Source: Gentiana macrophylla
Lineage: Eukaryota; Streptophyta; Magnoliopsida; Gentianales; Gentianaceae
Assembly (NCBI GenBank): GCA_026214975.1
Contig: CM047806.1
Location: 75,865,491 to 75,929,490, forward strand
Direction of reading: 5' to 3'
DNA: 64,000 bases
Positions 25,746 through 40,505 of the stretch are shown in pieces (position 1 is the first letter of the stretch; every line of letters starts with the position of its first letter). Under the pieces are notes generated by a model that saw nothing but the letters and a program-made list of their open reading frames with translations, ran no database searches and was not told where the DNA came from. A program made the translations under genes and the position numbers.

Positions 25746-27016
25746 ACACTGTTTGGGTCCATACCTGTTAGCAGTCATGCCTCCTACTCCAAGTGTATAT
25801 CCAAATGGTCTTCTTTTTGGATAATTAAAGTCATCAACTTTATATGTATAAGGCATGGCAGAATAGCTTCTAGTATTTCTACTGAAGGTATTCTGATACT
25901 TTTCTCTACTTTTTGGTGCATTTGCATCCTTTTTCACTTTCCAATATGCAGTTGGAAACATATGTTGCTTCATGTGTCTAGGAATAACCTTTGGTTGGTT
26001 TTTCTTAAACACATGATGCATGGCATGAAATGGTTTCTTCTTGTATTTTGGATATGCAACATTCCAATCATCTTCTGAAGGGTAAAGTCTTCCTTTGCCT
26101 TTCAAAAAATCTTTGCTGTTGGTTGACTGGATTGATGGTTTGGTTTGCTGTTTCACTACACTGGGTTTTGACTTCACTGGTGCAGGATGAGTGGTTGAAA
26201 CCATGGTCTGTCCTTTTCTGAACTTTGGTCCATTCTTGGTCCTAGATTCAGAATTGTGTTGTCCATTGTTTCCATTCTCATCCTGACTGTTGTAGCCAAG
26301 ACCAAATCTGGATCCAAACCTTTTTGGGGGTTTGTAAGCTGGTGCAGTGGTTAACTTAACTGGTAGGGAGATTTTCTCAACTGGTCTGTCAGCATCAGAT
26401 GTATGATCATCTGCTGCTTGTTGATCAGTTGAGTGAGTCTCCTTACTAGTTAGTTCAGCTTTTACTTTATCCAGTTCTATCTTTAATCTTTTATTTTCCT
26501 TTCTTAGATTCTCACGCTCCTGTTCCAGAATTTCATGATTCAACTCAATTTCATCAAATTTAATCATGAGATTTTGGATTATGTTTGCGCAGAATCCAGT
26601 GGGAGAATAAGATGTGCCGTGTCGATGTGGATGCACTTGATGATGAGTATGGTCTGAAGTTACCTCGCCATTAGATTCTTTAGCCATGAGGCATAGGTAA
26701 TCCTTTTCATTTTCTGAGCTGTCAGCTTCATCATCTTCATCAGAATCATCTTCAGATGATTCTTCATTCTTTTCACTGCTGGTTTCAGCTTTGAGTGCCT
26801 TCTTGATTTTCCTCTTTTCAGCTGTTTTGTACTTCTTTTTCTCCTCATCTATGTCATTTCTTCAGGGCAATCTGCCTTGAAATGACCTTTCTTTTTGCAA
26901 TTGAAGCATCTATATTCATCATCCTTCTTTTTTATGTCTTTGTTTGAGCTTGACTTTTTGTATAATGATGAACCTCCTTTGAATTGCTTCTGCTTGGTAA
27001 ACCTGTCAAAACGTTT
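25743..27016 (-). pseudogene. C-terminal gag of the SIRE-type element
   Basis: A zinc knuckle CFNCKKKGHFKADC is encoded at 26,867-26,908. It is followed toward lower coordinates by a long charged, Lys/Pro/His-rich region including the 314-codon open piece 25,743-26,687. A coiled-coil-like stretch (LEQERENLRKENKRLK) lies in it. Such a large post-knuckle region is usual in the SIRE group. The N-terminal gag domain should lie above 27,016 but is missing, cut off by the repeat that begins there. Confidence 0.8.
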
Positions 27017-27228
27017 AAGGCTTAGTGCTGTTAATGAGCCGAGCCGAGTAGCTGATGTTCAATCTCGAGCTCGTTTGTAATCGAGTATGCTCGGCTCGGC
27101 TCGTTAGCACAAACGAGCCTAAAAGCATGTTCGAGCTCGGCTCGATAAGCAGGAAAAATGTTCGAGCTCGGCTCGAGCTCGAGATCAAGCTCGCTAACAG
27201 GCTCGAACTCGGCTCGTTCAATAGCAAT
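27017..27228. repeat. GAGCTCGGCTCGA-rich repeat, left copy
   Basis: Starts TGCTGTTAATGAGCCGAGCC and is packed with overlapping GAGCTCGGCTCGA and CTCGAGCTCG palindromes. Its end (near TCAATAGCAA) is a weaker inverted match to its start, so it could be a MITE of about 210 bp. It also matches, inverted, the copy at 31,254-31,421. No target duplication is evident. Confidence 0.6.
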
Positions 27229-27329
27229 TTTTTTAGGGGAATGATTTGTTTATAATCATCAAGATAGTAACCATACAAACTCAAAAACAAACACAGGGGA
27301 CAAACATAAAGTTGCAACACCACCAACAA

Positions 27330-27369
<40 letters not shown>

Positions 27370-28721
27370 AAAATCAAGTGAAACATATAAGGTTTTCCTA
27401 CGCTGGCTTTTATAAACAAATTCTCTTGCCTCCATCTCCGTCATCATCAAGACCATCAATTTCATTCTCCATAAAATCAGCTTCAACATCTTCGGATGCC
27501 ATAATTTCACAATCATCTGAGTTGCAGTTCATTGTATCGTTGTTGATAAAAAAAATAGAATTAATAGAGGCCTGTGACATATCTGGAATGGAAAAAAAAC
27601 AAGAATGGACCCTTTTAAAACCGTTTTGTTACGTTCCGATTCAACTTTACGGACATTGGTTATGAGCTTGAAAATAGGCCGAAACTCTAATACTAAGCCA
27701 AGGATATCGATCAATTTCTAAACCATTAGGATTTACTCTCAAACACGAATTTTAAAAAACTTAAAATAATGCCTCGACTTCTCTGTCCAACAACATCAAC
27801 CCCAAACATTCAGAATCAATACTACAGTAGTACATAATAAGTGCATCAAGTCATACTTATTAAGATGATAATCTAGCTCAAAGAAACACTTTTTGAATTT
27901 CTTTCAAAAGTCATACTCATCATTTTCTGGAAAAGATTATTCTAGGTACTTTCATTTATCTCGCTTTTAATAGTTTCAGAAAAATTCCTCCGTAATTAAC
28001 TTTCCTCCTAAAATATTAGTACTATTTTTAATGTTTTTTCCTACTCAAAGATATATTATTTCTAATTGTGTGTACACATTGTTAGCTTGCGTAAATATAG
28101 ATGAAACCTAACAAATGACGATTACTAGCAATGCATTTCTCGCAGAGGAATCAACTTAGTATGTCTATTTTTTCTCAATTTCCATTTAGAGTGCTTTCTT
28201 TTGGAGATTTCTACCGTGTTAAATTGCATTATTGACTAATTATCGCTATTATTTGTTTGCAGACCGTGATCACATGGCCGCATGATAGTTCATGTCTACA
28301 CCACTCCTACCATATGCAAGTGATGAAGGAACTATTGTCTGCTTCAAATTTGACTAAAATGCTATATTTTTGAATTTGACAAAAATCAGTAAAGAAGCAT
28401 GAATTAGTGTAAGACTCGGGATGAAAATTACTCACCGTGAAGGAGTAGAAGACGATGGACGGCCGAACGGAGACGATGGACGGCGACTAAACTGATCGAT
28501 TTTCGCTCGCTTCAACCAAAATTAAGGCTGAGTGAAGGTGAAGGCCGAAAGAAGAGGAAGCAGCCAAGCTGGTGAAAGGACGGAGGTCCGGCGGACTGAG
28601 GGCAGCAAGAGCGCCGTTGTGAGGGAGATCGGCGGTGTGAGTGTGTGACCTATCTGTGAGAGAATTGAGAGCGGCGGGGAACTGAGGGGCTGAGGGTTAC
28701 TGTAGTATTTAGGTTTAGAAA
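27229..28721. other. Non-coding block between the left repeat and the LINE
   Basis: Holds a 35-base A-run (27,332-27,366) and a GC-rich stretch (28,440-28,690) that, on the minus strand, looks like a 5' leader ending at a splice-donor-like GGTGAGTAA. A short Asp/Glu-rich minus-strand frame lies near 27,425-27,540. It may be the gutted body of a DNA transposon whose ends are the two flanking repeats, but no transposase domain is recognisable. Confidence 0.4.
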
Positions 28722-31160
28722 TTTTTTTTTTTTTTTTAGGGAAAAAGGAATTCATGTCAAGAGTTATCAGCCATTAGGGCTGAGATTCCATAAGATGGGG
28801 GATTTTGTCCCCAATTACATCGCCCAACACAAGATGATGGAAGGGAAAAGCCAAGATTTGCTAGGGTGTCTGCTACCAGATTACAATTCCTTCGGATAAA
28901 ATTGAAACGGAAGGAGAAAAATAGCGACATGCGTGGCGAATTTGATGGACAAGCGTTCCGAGGGGAGTGATGTCTTCTTCTTCTCCATTAATACGACTAA
29001 CATAAGCCAAATAGTCGGATTCCACTACAGTATTACCACTCCATAATCGCGCTGCTTCCATAACGCCCTCAAGAATTACAGTAAGCTCAGCATGCTCCAC
29101 AAAAGCCAAAGATCCCAACTTGAAGGAAAAGGCAGTGAGAAGGTTTTCAGAGTGGTCTCTGATGGCTACCCCTGCTGTTCCAACCATGTATCTATAGCCA
29201 GCATCAATATTGACCATTAGGGAACGTTGATTTGGTCGAGTCCAATGAGTTGGATGAGGGACCAAGACATCTACATTGTCATAAGTACTTGTTGTATTAC
29301 GGTAAGCATCCAGAAGGGAACGAGCTTGGTGGAAGATTCTTGTAGCAGACGGTTCAGTACCATTGAAGATTCTATTATTGCAAGCTAGCCAAATGAACCA
29401 AAGAGTTAAACAGAAGAGTTCAACATCTGCAATTTTCTTGTCCCTAAGAAAGTGGCAAAGATCAAGGAAGCAATAGTGCTTGTGAGTGATGATTACTTTA
29501 TAATCCGGGTAGAGGTCCATAAATGCATCACCACTACAATCGAAGAAGCAATGACCACATGTTTCCTTATGTGTGTTGCAAATGCCACTTAATTCCTTGA
29601 GAGATTCCTCTGGATTTCAGAAGACTGGATGAGGAAGCAATTCTCCATAAAAAGGACTTAACTTTTGGAGGAACATCAATGCCCTAGAGGTAATTCCACA
29701 GTTGCTTATTTGCAGTATTATTTGATGTACCTTCAAGAGATCTTGACTTCTAGTGATTTGCAAAAGCTAGTGCATAGCCAGATTTGACAGTATAGTTGCC
29801 ATGTTTAGTATAGTGCCAAATCATGAGGTAGAAAAAGGGTTTGGAGTTTTTCAGTGTCCCAGTCAAAGTTTGTGATCAATTGATTAACAGTTAAGGCATC
29901 TAGAGTCTGATTCCTCTTAGTAACTAAAAAATTGGGCTCAAGTGGCACCCATGCATGATCCCATATATTGATACTTGCTCTATTTTCCACAGACCACCTT
30001 AATCCTTGTGACAGGAGTTCATGTCCATGTAGGATACTCCTCCAGACAAAAGAGGGCCTAGAGCCTAACTTGGCCTGAGTTAGATCACTCTTCATGAAGT
30101 ATTTAAATTTGAGGATGGTTACTAAAGAGTGTGGTTTCTTGATAATCCTCCAGGATTGCTTAGCAAGTAAGGCTTTATTGAACAAGTGAAGATCTCTGAA
30201 TCCCAATCCACCCTTAATTTTAGGTTTACAGATATGGTCCCAAGAAATCCAGGTCATAGAAGATGAGTCTGGACAATTCTTCCACCAAAAATTCCTAATT
30301 AACTTCAGGATCTCATTTAGAAGCTTTTTAGGTAGCAAGAAGCACTGCATTACATAAATAGGGATGGCTTGGATAACTGCTTTTATTAGAATCTCCTTGC
30401 CTGCATTAGATAGATACAAGGTCTTCCATCCATGTAACTTCTTCCAAATTCTATCCTTAAGGTACTTGAAAATCTCATATCTTGTTCTCCCTACCATAAA
30501 AGGAAGACCCAAATACCTACCAGTAAGGTTACCTGCAGAGATCTGGAGTGTACTAAAAATCTTCTCTTGGAGTCTAGGTTCTAAGTTTTTCCAAAGAAGA
30601 CATTAGACTTATTTAGATTCACTTTTTGACCAGAAATATCCTCATAGCACTGTAATATTCTCAAGATCTCCTCAGCATTACTAACAGTGGCCTGAGCAAA
30701 AAGAATACTATCATCTGCAAAAAGAAGATGAGAAAGACAGGGGGCCAGACTTACCAAATCTAAAGGGAACTAGTTCACTATTGAGAATAGCATGGTTGAT
30801 TAGGGCAGAGAGTCCCTCAGAACATATGATAAAATGTAAAAGGAGATAAAGGATCTCTTTGCCTTATTCCTCTTGTAGGGTGGAGGACCTTGGATTGAGA
30901 ACCATTGACAAGAACCAGGAAGCTGCAAGTAGTTACACAATTCATTATTAGATTTACAAAAGCTGCAGGATAGGCCATTTTAGTTAGAATCCTCTCTATA
31001 TAACCCCAATCAAGCCTATCAAAGGCTTTCATCATGTCCAATTTAATGGCCATTTGGTTTTACAAATTTTACTACTTCCATTGAGAGTATGAAAAGCCTC
31101 AAAGGCGCTTATAGCATTATCTCAGAATCAGTCTCCCCTTCAAAAAAGCCGATTTTAAGT
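28722..31160 (-). mobile_element. 5'-truncated L1-type LINE
   Basis: On the minus strand the order is RT, post-RT/zinc-finger region, RNase H, then a poly(A) tail seen as a T-run at 28,722-28,737. RT begins near 31,155, where the upstream palm and the endonuclease ORF are absent (5' truncation). Pieces: 30,817-31,053 with KLDMMKAFDRLDW and GIRQRDPLSP; the FADDSILFAQA catalytic motif near 30,690-30,725; 29,805-30,512 with the post-RT segment (GWKTLYLSNAGKEILIKAV, GGLGFRDL); and 28,873-29,520 with RNase H. Frame breaks make it inactive. Confidence 0.9.
28873..29520 (-). pseudogene. RNase H domain of the LINE
   Basis: A 215-codon open piece. NIDAGYRYMVGTAGVAIRD is the first catalytic-strand motif of plant LINE RNase H (RVT_3 type), HAELTVILEGVMEAA carries the conserved Glu, and VVESDYLAYV carries the next Asp. 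A damaged zinc-finger segment (GHCFFDCSG) lies just upstream near 29,545. Confidence 0.8.
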
Positions 31161-31253
31161 TTAGGATGAATGGAATTAGGGAAAATCGGTATATTTATTC
31201 AAAAAAAGCGATATATGTAATATATGTTATTTATATAAATTATTATTTATATT

Positions 31254-31421
31254 ACCAAGTTCACTTAACACTAACGAGCGTTCACGGGCGGGGCTCGTGT
31301 TCGCTCGTTTAATAAACGAGCATGCAAAACTGATCGAGCTCGGCTCGATACCATAAATGAACGAGCTCGAACGAGCCAAGTTCGAGCTTTGTTCGCGAAC
31401 GCTCGGTTCGTTTAACAGCAT
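31254..31421. repeat. GAGCTCGGCTCGA-rich repeat, right copy
   Basis: Ends GCTCGGTTCGTTTAACAGCA. This is the inverted counterpart of the start at 27,017 (TGCTGTTAA followed by GA-CCGAG). The interior has the same GAGCTCG palindromes. The sequences outside the two copies do not match as a target duplication. Confidence 0.55.
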
Positions 31422-31539
31422 TTTGTGTGGGTTAAAGTCCTTGTGCAAAAATATGGGAGTCTTATGCTTCCTCCCACAGCTGGGGCACTGCCAATTTAGA
31501 GGGTTGTTTGCGAAAATATTGTATTCTGATTTATTTTGG

Positions 31540-31617
31540 CCAGATTATTTTACATTCTACCTCTTAGGAGCATTAAATCCAGATTATTTTACATTCTACC
31601 TCTTATGAGCATTAAAT
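31540..31617. repeat. 39-bp tandem duplication
   Basis: CCAGATTATTTTACATTCTA and its 19-base continuation occur twice with a 39-base period (31,540-31,578 and 31,579-31,617) and one mismatch. Confidence 0.85.
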
Positions 31618-31631
31618 CCTTGGTGTGGAAG

Positions 31632-31788
31632 CATGGGCGGACGCATGATCCCGGATGAGGGGGCGATGCTATGGGCAAGTGTGAATTTTTAGAGCGGGCA
31701 AAAAAAATACACAACATACATGATAGTGTATTTCCCGGATCCGGTAGGGGGCGAGTGCCCCCCTTTCATTGGGGTGGATCCGCCCCTG
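31632..31788. mobile_element. 157-bp hAT-type MITE
   Basis: Ends CATGGGCGGACGC and GGATCCGCCCCTG are imperfect inverted repeats. A perfect 8-bp duplication TGTGGAAG flanks it (31,624-31,631 and 31,789-31,796). No coding potential. A LARD-family LTR later inserted one base beyond the right duplication. Confidence 0.8.
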
Positions 31789-31797
31789 TGTGGAAGA

Positions 31798-33562
31798 TGC
31801 TGGATATACAGAAACCCGAATCCGGATCTGATCCATAATTGGATCGTCAGATCTGATTCACAGCACCGATCGAGACGCTTGATCATGCACAGCGGAAGCT
31901 ACGAATAAATTCGCATGTGATTTTACCACGATATGATCTATACAAATAATTAATCTATCTATCAGAAGGTTGAATATTTACCTCAACGGAGAGGAAGGAA
32001 TAATCGATCAAAGGGAGAAGCCGTAGTCTTCCGGATTGTATCTCCTAACGACGACTGGTGGACGTCGATCCTCGCCGTAGAACATCCTCGAATATGCACA
32101 AGAAAAACCCTAGGTTTTTCTCCTCTCAATGACTAAAGCAAGAAACTAATTTTTCTTCCTTCTAATTGTAAAGTGGCGCAATTTTTGTGTTGTGTATTTT
32201 GCTAGGAGGAACTTTCTTTATATAGGAAAATAACTAGCCAAGAGAGTTATCCTTTTTCACACCACAATTACATATTCTCATAAGGAAAAGATATTTGTCA
32301 AAAGATAAGATATAATTAATTCCCAAAAAATCAATCTCTTATTTTTCCATTAATTATCCAACAAATAGATAATTAATTAATTACACATGTGACATAATCT
32401 AGGAAAATTTCTTCTCCTAATATATCTACACAGTGTGGCGCCATTTTTAATTATTTTTAATAGAAAATGTCTTTTCTATTTTACATATTATTTACCAAAT
32501 AATAATATTGCATATTCATTAAATAGACCAACTATTTAATTTATTCTCGAGGTTCCATAAAACGAGAAAACACTCGCGTGTCAAGAGCCAACCCGGGGAC
32601 CATGGACTTATAACCAGTAGCTACAATAAATTAAATAAAATATTCATCGAACAGAATATTTCTACTTAATTCATTAATTCCGGAATTACGTCACCATAAA
32701 TCCGAAACTGAATTCTATTGATTATAGATATAACTTATTCTCAAAACGTCGAGTCGATAAGTGTCCATTGATATAACCATTTCATACAGACTAACCCTCC
32801 ATAGACTATCCGTAATGAAGCGGGATTATTTCCGTAAACCTTCTTCACTACATCTTATCCTTATTTACCATTAACCCACTAGTGATCAATTAGTTCATAA
32901 CCAATACGAACTCATGGATCGATCGCTTTCTAGGATTAACAAATAAAGGATTGTCTTTCTACTTCCTACGGAAGGAATGGATTATATATCTCGTGAGACA
33001 CACACTACTCACTCATCCCGAATAGTGCTAACGTGAAAGTGATTCGATTGCGCTCTTAATGATCCTTAACGAACACATCAAATCCTATCTCGAAACAAGT
33101 AGGAGTTTGTAATCACTTCAGGATTAATGTTAATCCATATATGATCATCTTGTGATTTAATAAGATTTCTCAATCACGGAATTATATGAGAAACTTATAT
33201 TAAATCGGTCCAGTCCTATATGACTCTCATCATATATAAATGCCCCACTTAGACAACCAATGTCGACGGTCCGGATAAGACGGTCACACCATAAAGTGTT
33301 TTGGGCACATTAATGGTGGTTTAATCAATAGACTCCATACTTTGATTAACTTCACCACGGACTAATAGTTCAAGTGTATCACCATAAACTTAATCCTCGT
33401 GTGCGTCACACACTAAGTTATATGGATACATATGATACGACTTAGGGTTTTCAGTAGTGTATTACTTACAAGCACGAAGCAAGTAATAAGATGAGAATGA
33501 ATCTGTCATTTATTAATTTTAAAATAATTACATAAATTGTCTTTCGGGCGCTACTTCCAACA
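31798..33562 (-). mobile_element. Solo LTR of the LARD-like family
   Basis: A 1,765-bp minus-strand LTR, from TGTTGGAAGTAGCGCCCGAAAG at the right to a TATCCAGCA end at the left, with a perfect 5-bp duplication GAAGA (31,793-31,797 and 33,563-33,567). It shares with 2,104-3,871 the GCCCGAAAGACAAT-type start, the GGGCATTTATATATGA block and the ATTAACCC/GATCAATTAG stretch. No internal region remains. Confidence 0.85.
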
Positions 33563-34074
33563 GAAGATCAGTTATGTAGGCATACAACTCTTCTTCCTAG
33601 GTTGTTTTGATCACAAAAAGACAAAAAAAAAATTGATTTTTAAGTATGCCTGAGATTGACGAAAGACCGACCCAACCACCATTCCATAGATGGAAAATCT
33701 TTCTTTATACGCATACACCAGACCTGCTCAAAATGTTTTGGACGTTTCTTGTCAAGGTTAGAGAGTATATCGATTGATCTAGGTCCTATCATGATCAATG
33801 ATATAAAAGTAACGTCTTGTCATTCGTAAAATAAAAATTAAAAATTAAAAATTAAAAAGAAAAATGAAAACAACGTCGTTTTGCACAAGTGCTCTTGTCA
33901 CAGCACGGCTCACTACATTCATTCACAACCGGGGATCCAATTTCTGCAGATGAGCAGAAGGAAAACTATTCCAAAAAAAAAAAGGTAATAAGTATTGATT
34001 TAAAATCAATTCTCTATTTATACGTGACATTCTTACGCAGTGGCCATGCATTTTTAATGTTGGTATCATTCCAA
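33563..34074. other. Intergenic, 3' of the carboxypeptidase-like gene
   Basis: No frame of note. An AAAATTAAAAATTAAAAATT stretch near 33,835-33,860 is simple sequence. The gene's 3' UTR probably lies in 33,900-34,074. Confidence 0.5.
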
Positions 34075-37149
<3,075 letters not shown>

Positions 37150-37166
37150 TTATCATTTGTCTAGTG

Positions 37167-37176
37167 ATATATATAT
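37167..37176 (-). promoter_or_regulatory. Candidate TATA box of the carboxypeptidase-like gene
   Basis: ATATATATAT on the minus strand lies about 80 bases upstream of the start codon at 37,086, a usual distance for a plant gene with a short leader. No other core element is obvious. Confidence 0.4.
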
Positions 37177-37281
37177 GGCCCCTGGGCATAGCTGGTGGGT
37201 AAAGAGGGTTTTTATTTGTACCACACTCATTCTACTTCAGACACTACTCTATACGCAAGCACAATGATAATCCGGCCATGA

Positions 37282-37345
37282 AAGTTTCGGTTATAGAAAC
37301 AAGAACCGACTTTTCAAATTGTGGGGCAAGAACCGACTTTTCCCA
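37282..37345. repeat. Palindromic repeat, upstream copy 1
   Basis: Two AAGAACCGACTTTTC units in tandem, opposite in orientation to the intronic AAGTCGATTCTTG units, about 200 bases upstream of the carboxypeptidase start codon. Confidence 0.6.
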
Positions 37346-37737
37346 AAATCGCACAAATACATTACCTACGTACAATGGAAGTAACAGAGCCTTCGTCAAA
37401 AAGGTCTAAGGGATAAGCATTATATTGATCCAAGAACGATGTAAATATGAATGGCCCAGGGAATTTAGTGATACTGGACGGAAAGTTATCATATTTTACA
37501 AGTACTAAGCGTAATGTTACATATTATAGTTCAATACGGGTCAATAGAGATCAATATATAAAAATAAGGGGATCGGTACACATGTAAAATATGTATATAA
37601 AAAAAAAATTCACTGTAATATTATTTTTAGCGGGTCGGGTGACCCAAATCAATGTACATGGCGCCGCCCCTGGATGGTAGCATCGCCCTTTGTAACGATC
37701 AAGGCTAGTAAGTCCATCGGGTTATCACAATGCACCT

Positions 37738-37795
37738 ACGGAAAGTCGGTTCTTGATTCCATAATTGACTTTCACAATGTCGGTTCTAAGGTAGT
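37738..37795. repeat. Palindromic repeat, upstream copy 2
   Basis: GGAAAGTCGGTTCTTGATTC, then an inverted TTGACTTTCACAA and GTCGGTTCTAAGG, ending GTGCAAAT. Same family. Confidence 0.6.
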
Positions 37796-38504
37796 GCAAA
37801 TAATAGCCGCCTGGTAAAAGAGCGAGTCGAGATTTAATTTCTCTTGCATGCTTTAGGGTGTTGTGAGAAATATCCTTCTATTATCTGCATACTGTACCGT
37901 GACAGATATTCAGGTAGGTATCTCTCACATACCGTAAAGTCATTAGAGAAGAGGATCCGGACTCTAAAAGAGCTGAAGGGGTGTTTTAGTGGCAGTCTTG
38001 GTTCTAAACTGGAGTGTGAGAGTGCGATAACTTGTATCCACTTCTCTCAATATAAAATTGTGTACATACAACGTCTATAAACTGAATCATTGAGATATAA
38101 CACTTAATTTACATTATTTACGAAACTCTTAACCAGTGCTAATTAATTTATTCATGTTGTTGGGTGGAGTGAGGCACATACACAGATCTGATTTCATATT
38201 TTTCTCATTTTACTGAATTGAGCAAACCAAGGAATGATGGACCTAGAGTGTGATTAATACTGCCTTGAGATTTGACCGGACAAATCCTGAAACTTAGCTC
38301 TAAAAAACTAAGACAAAAAAAATACTCTATTGGACCCCTTTCCTTTTTTAGGTAAGGAACCCCATATCTAGGGACCAATTATTTCACCAATAATTGCACT
38401 GGTACTGATTCAAATGTCTTGCATAACAGAATCCCATTTAACTCTGACCAAATTAGAATGGGCACCGTAACTTTCAAAAAAAAAAAATTTAGAATGGGCA
38501 CCGT

Positions 38505-38780
38505 CCAATCCCAAAATATAAATCATTTTGGTATCTTTACACAGATTAAAAAAAATGATAAAATGCCATAAATTTTAGTAGAAAATGTCTAAAATATCAT
38601 TTGACTATCATTAATAAAATAGTTATGAAGTATTGAAAAGTAGTTGAATTGTTAATATATCAGTGGTAAGATAGAGAAAAATAATAATAAATGATTTATT
38701 GGACATTGGTAATGTAAAATGACGTATATTCTGAGACAAACAAAAAGATGTAGAGTGACTTATATTCTGGGACAGGAGAG
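38505..38780. mobile_element. Stowaway-like MITE, degraded
   Basis: The left end reads CCAATCCCAAAATATAAATC and the right end reads CTTATATTCTGGGACAGGAGAG. They are inverted relatives of the plant Stowaway terminus (CTCCCTCCGTCCCAAAAT). TA follows the right end, but the left TA is lost. Confidence 0.6.
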
Positions 38781-38788
38781 TATATATA

Positions 38789-39061
38789 CTTCATTAATCC
38801 CATAATATAAGTCATTTTACATCTTTAGATTTATCCCACAATATAAGTCATTTTATATTATCAATGTAACGTTTATTACTCATTTCTCCATCTTACCCTT
38901 AATTTATTATCGATCTAACCATTTTTCATTACTTAACAACTACTGTATTAATGATAGTCAATTGGTATTTTAGACATTTAATTTTCAAATTTATGACATT
39001 CAACCATTTTCTTAATTTGTGTGAAAATACTCAAAATGACATATATTTTAGGACGGGGGAG
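38789..39061. mobile_element. Stowaway-like MITE
   Basis: CTTCATTAATCCCATAATAT at the left and TATTTTAGGACGGGGGAG at the right form imperfect inverted repeats, with TA dinucleotides flanking both ends. It lies 8 bases from the preceding element of the same type. Confidence 0.65.
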
Positions 39062-39625
39062 TATGTAGATAGATAGATAGATTGATAGATATAGATATAC
39101 AGATATATACTAGTGTGGGATGTTATAGAAAAAAAAAATTGGATTTTTTAAAGGGTATGCGGAGCCCAAACAAAAAGAAATTTGTTTTTTTTTTCAATGA
39201 AACGAAATCACCACATATAGTGGACACACAGTGAGAATCGAACCACGAACCTCATGATCCTAACACTATAGCTGAACCGCTTAGAAATAAATTTGTGTTT
39301 TATCTTAAGATAAAGTAGGCACTTTTTTTAATGTTAAAGGCCATGAATGACGGTTTTAATCTAAAATGGTTGAGAATAGCGATTCATTACACGTGTTACA
39401 TTACATTTTTGTACATGCGTTACTACACGTACATTACATACATTTTGTCTTTCTCATCCATTTCAGATCTTTCATTCTTCCTGCAGCCTACTCTTTTTTT
39501 TTACAACTCTAATGCTTTTCTAAAACTTTAGAAGGAAAAAATTTAGACCCCCATCGGAGGTACTCTAAGATGCACCCCCAATGTATGGGAAGTTCTACAG
39601 TAGAGAGCTCACTAGTGAGAGTCGA

Positions 39626-39695
39626 CGCGTGGGTGATTTCGGGCCACACAGTTTTATTAAAGAATAAATCAGCGTGGCCCGTAATCACCCACGCG
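39626..39695. repeat. Long perfect-stem hairpin
   Basis: CGCGTGGGTGATTTCGGGCCAC (first 20 bases at 39,626-39,645) pairs with 39,674-39,695 at 21 of 22 positions around a 26-base AT-rich loop. It is unusually GC-rich for its surroundings and may be the heart of a foldback element. Confidence 0.8.
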
Positions 39696-40020
39696 ATGAT
39701 TTCCCTACAAGGAATCTTCATAATAGAATTTCCCCCAATATATTAAATAAGTACGATCGATGATCGTAAGTGCTTTATGTTTAATGATAAGGATAATCAT
39801 GTCAAACTTGCTTTATAAGTTTGTTGAATGCATCTTTATTGGGAAAATTGCATGCAGTGATTTACTCTTAGTGAAGCTGTCTGCACGCAAGAAGATCTCT
39901 GACCACAAATTCACACACGCAGACTGTGTATTCCACCTCGTGAAATCGCAATGGTCAGGATATCCGCCTGCGTAAGTAGCTTCCCTACTTAGAAATCCTC
40001 CTACAGTAATCTAATGCCTC

Positions 40021-40336
40021 TTTATTGGTGATGCTGATACTTCTAAAACTTATACATGTCATAACCTTGAACTTACAAAGATAACTGAATCTATACATGT
40101 TGAATTTATTGAATCTTCATGTTTGACTGATGAGTTTTGTGAGAATGACGAGAAAAAAGTTTGAAGAAACATCATCTAAAACATATGATACCAAAACTAC
40201 TCCAAGAGATAAGGATGTCATCATGTGGATAAATCTGGACCACACTGTTTCGACTCTCAATGAATTTGTACACAAGAATTACCCTATGCAAAAGTTAATG
40301 AGGCTATTATTTGCACCTCACCCATTCTCCTCGTGA
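40021..40336 (+). pseudogene. Possible copia integrase-RT linker fragment
   Basis: A translated SKTYTCHNLELTKITESIHV-like stretch near 40,035-40,110 resembles the copia linker pattern KAYRV...ESIHVVFDE seen in the SIRE-type element near 20,750. A 68-codon frame follows. Flanking sequence gives no LTR or RT. Weak call. Confidence 0.25.
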
Positions 40337-40363
40337 ACTACTCTATCTCACACTCACAAAGAG

Positions 40364-40505
40364 AACCGACCTTGTGAAAAATGCATTACAGAGTCAAGAA
40401 CCGACTTTCTATGTGCATTGTGAGAACCGGCTTTGGCTCCAGACCCTACAAAAAGTCGGTTCTTGGCTCTAAAACCGACTTTCACAAAGTCGATTCCATC
40501 ATGCA
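40364..40505. repeat. Palindromic repeat, distal cluster
   Basis: Contains CAAGAACCGACTTTC, then AAAAGTCGGTTCTTGGCTC and AAAACCGACTTTCACAAAG, alternating orientation to form nested hairpins, and ends CATGCAC. Farthest copy of the family, just downstream of RBP gene A. Confidence 0.65.

Larger units (their letters stand above)
17106..27016 (-). mobile_element. SIRE-type Ty1-copia element, broken by insertions
   Basis: Reading on the minus strand from 27,016 to 17,106, the order is gag with zinc knuckle, protease, integrase, RT, RNase H. The large charged gag and the RT sequence (SAFLNG, YGLKQAPRAWYE, YVDDIIFGS) fit the SIRE/Maximus group. A solo LTR (17,836-19,504) and a hAT transposon (21,631-25,380) lie inside it, and neither flank reaches its own LTR. 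The left side stops at the LARD-like LTR and the right side at a GAGCTCGGCTCGA-rich repeat. Confidence 0.85.

Noticed and set aside
27246..27665. 139-codon frame with a poly-Lys run
   Set aside because: The Lys run is a 35-base A-tract; the rest has no motif.
27017..31421. Single transposon with both GAGCTCG-rich repeats as termini
   Set aside because: Not asserted as one element because flanking sequences show no target duplication and no transposase is visible; reported as two repeats.
39509..39721. 70-codon frame across the hairpin
   Set aside because: Follows the inverted repeat; no homology pattern or start context.
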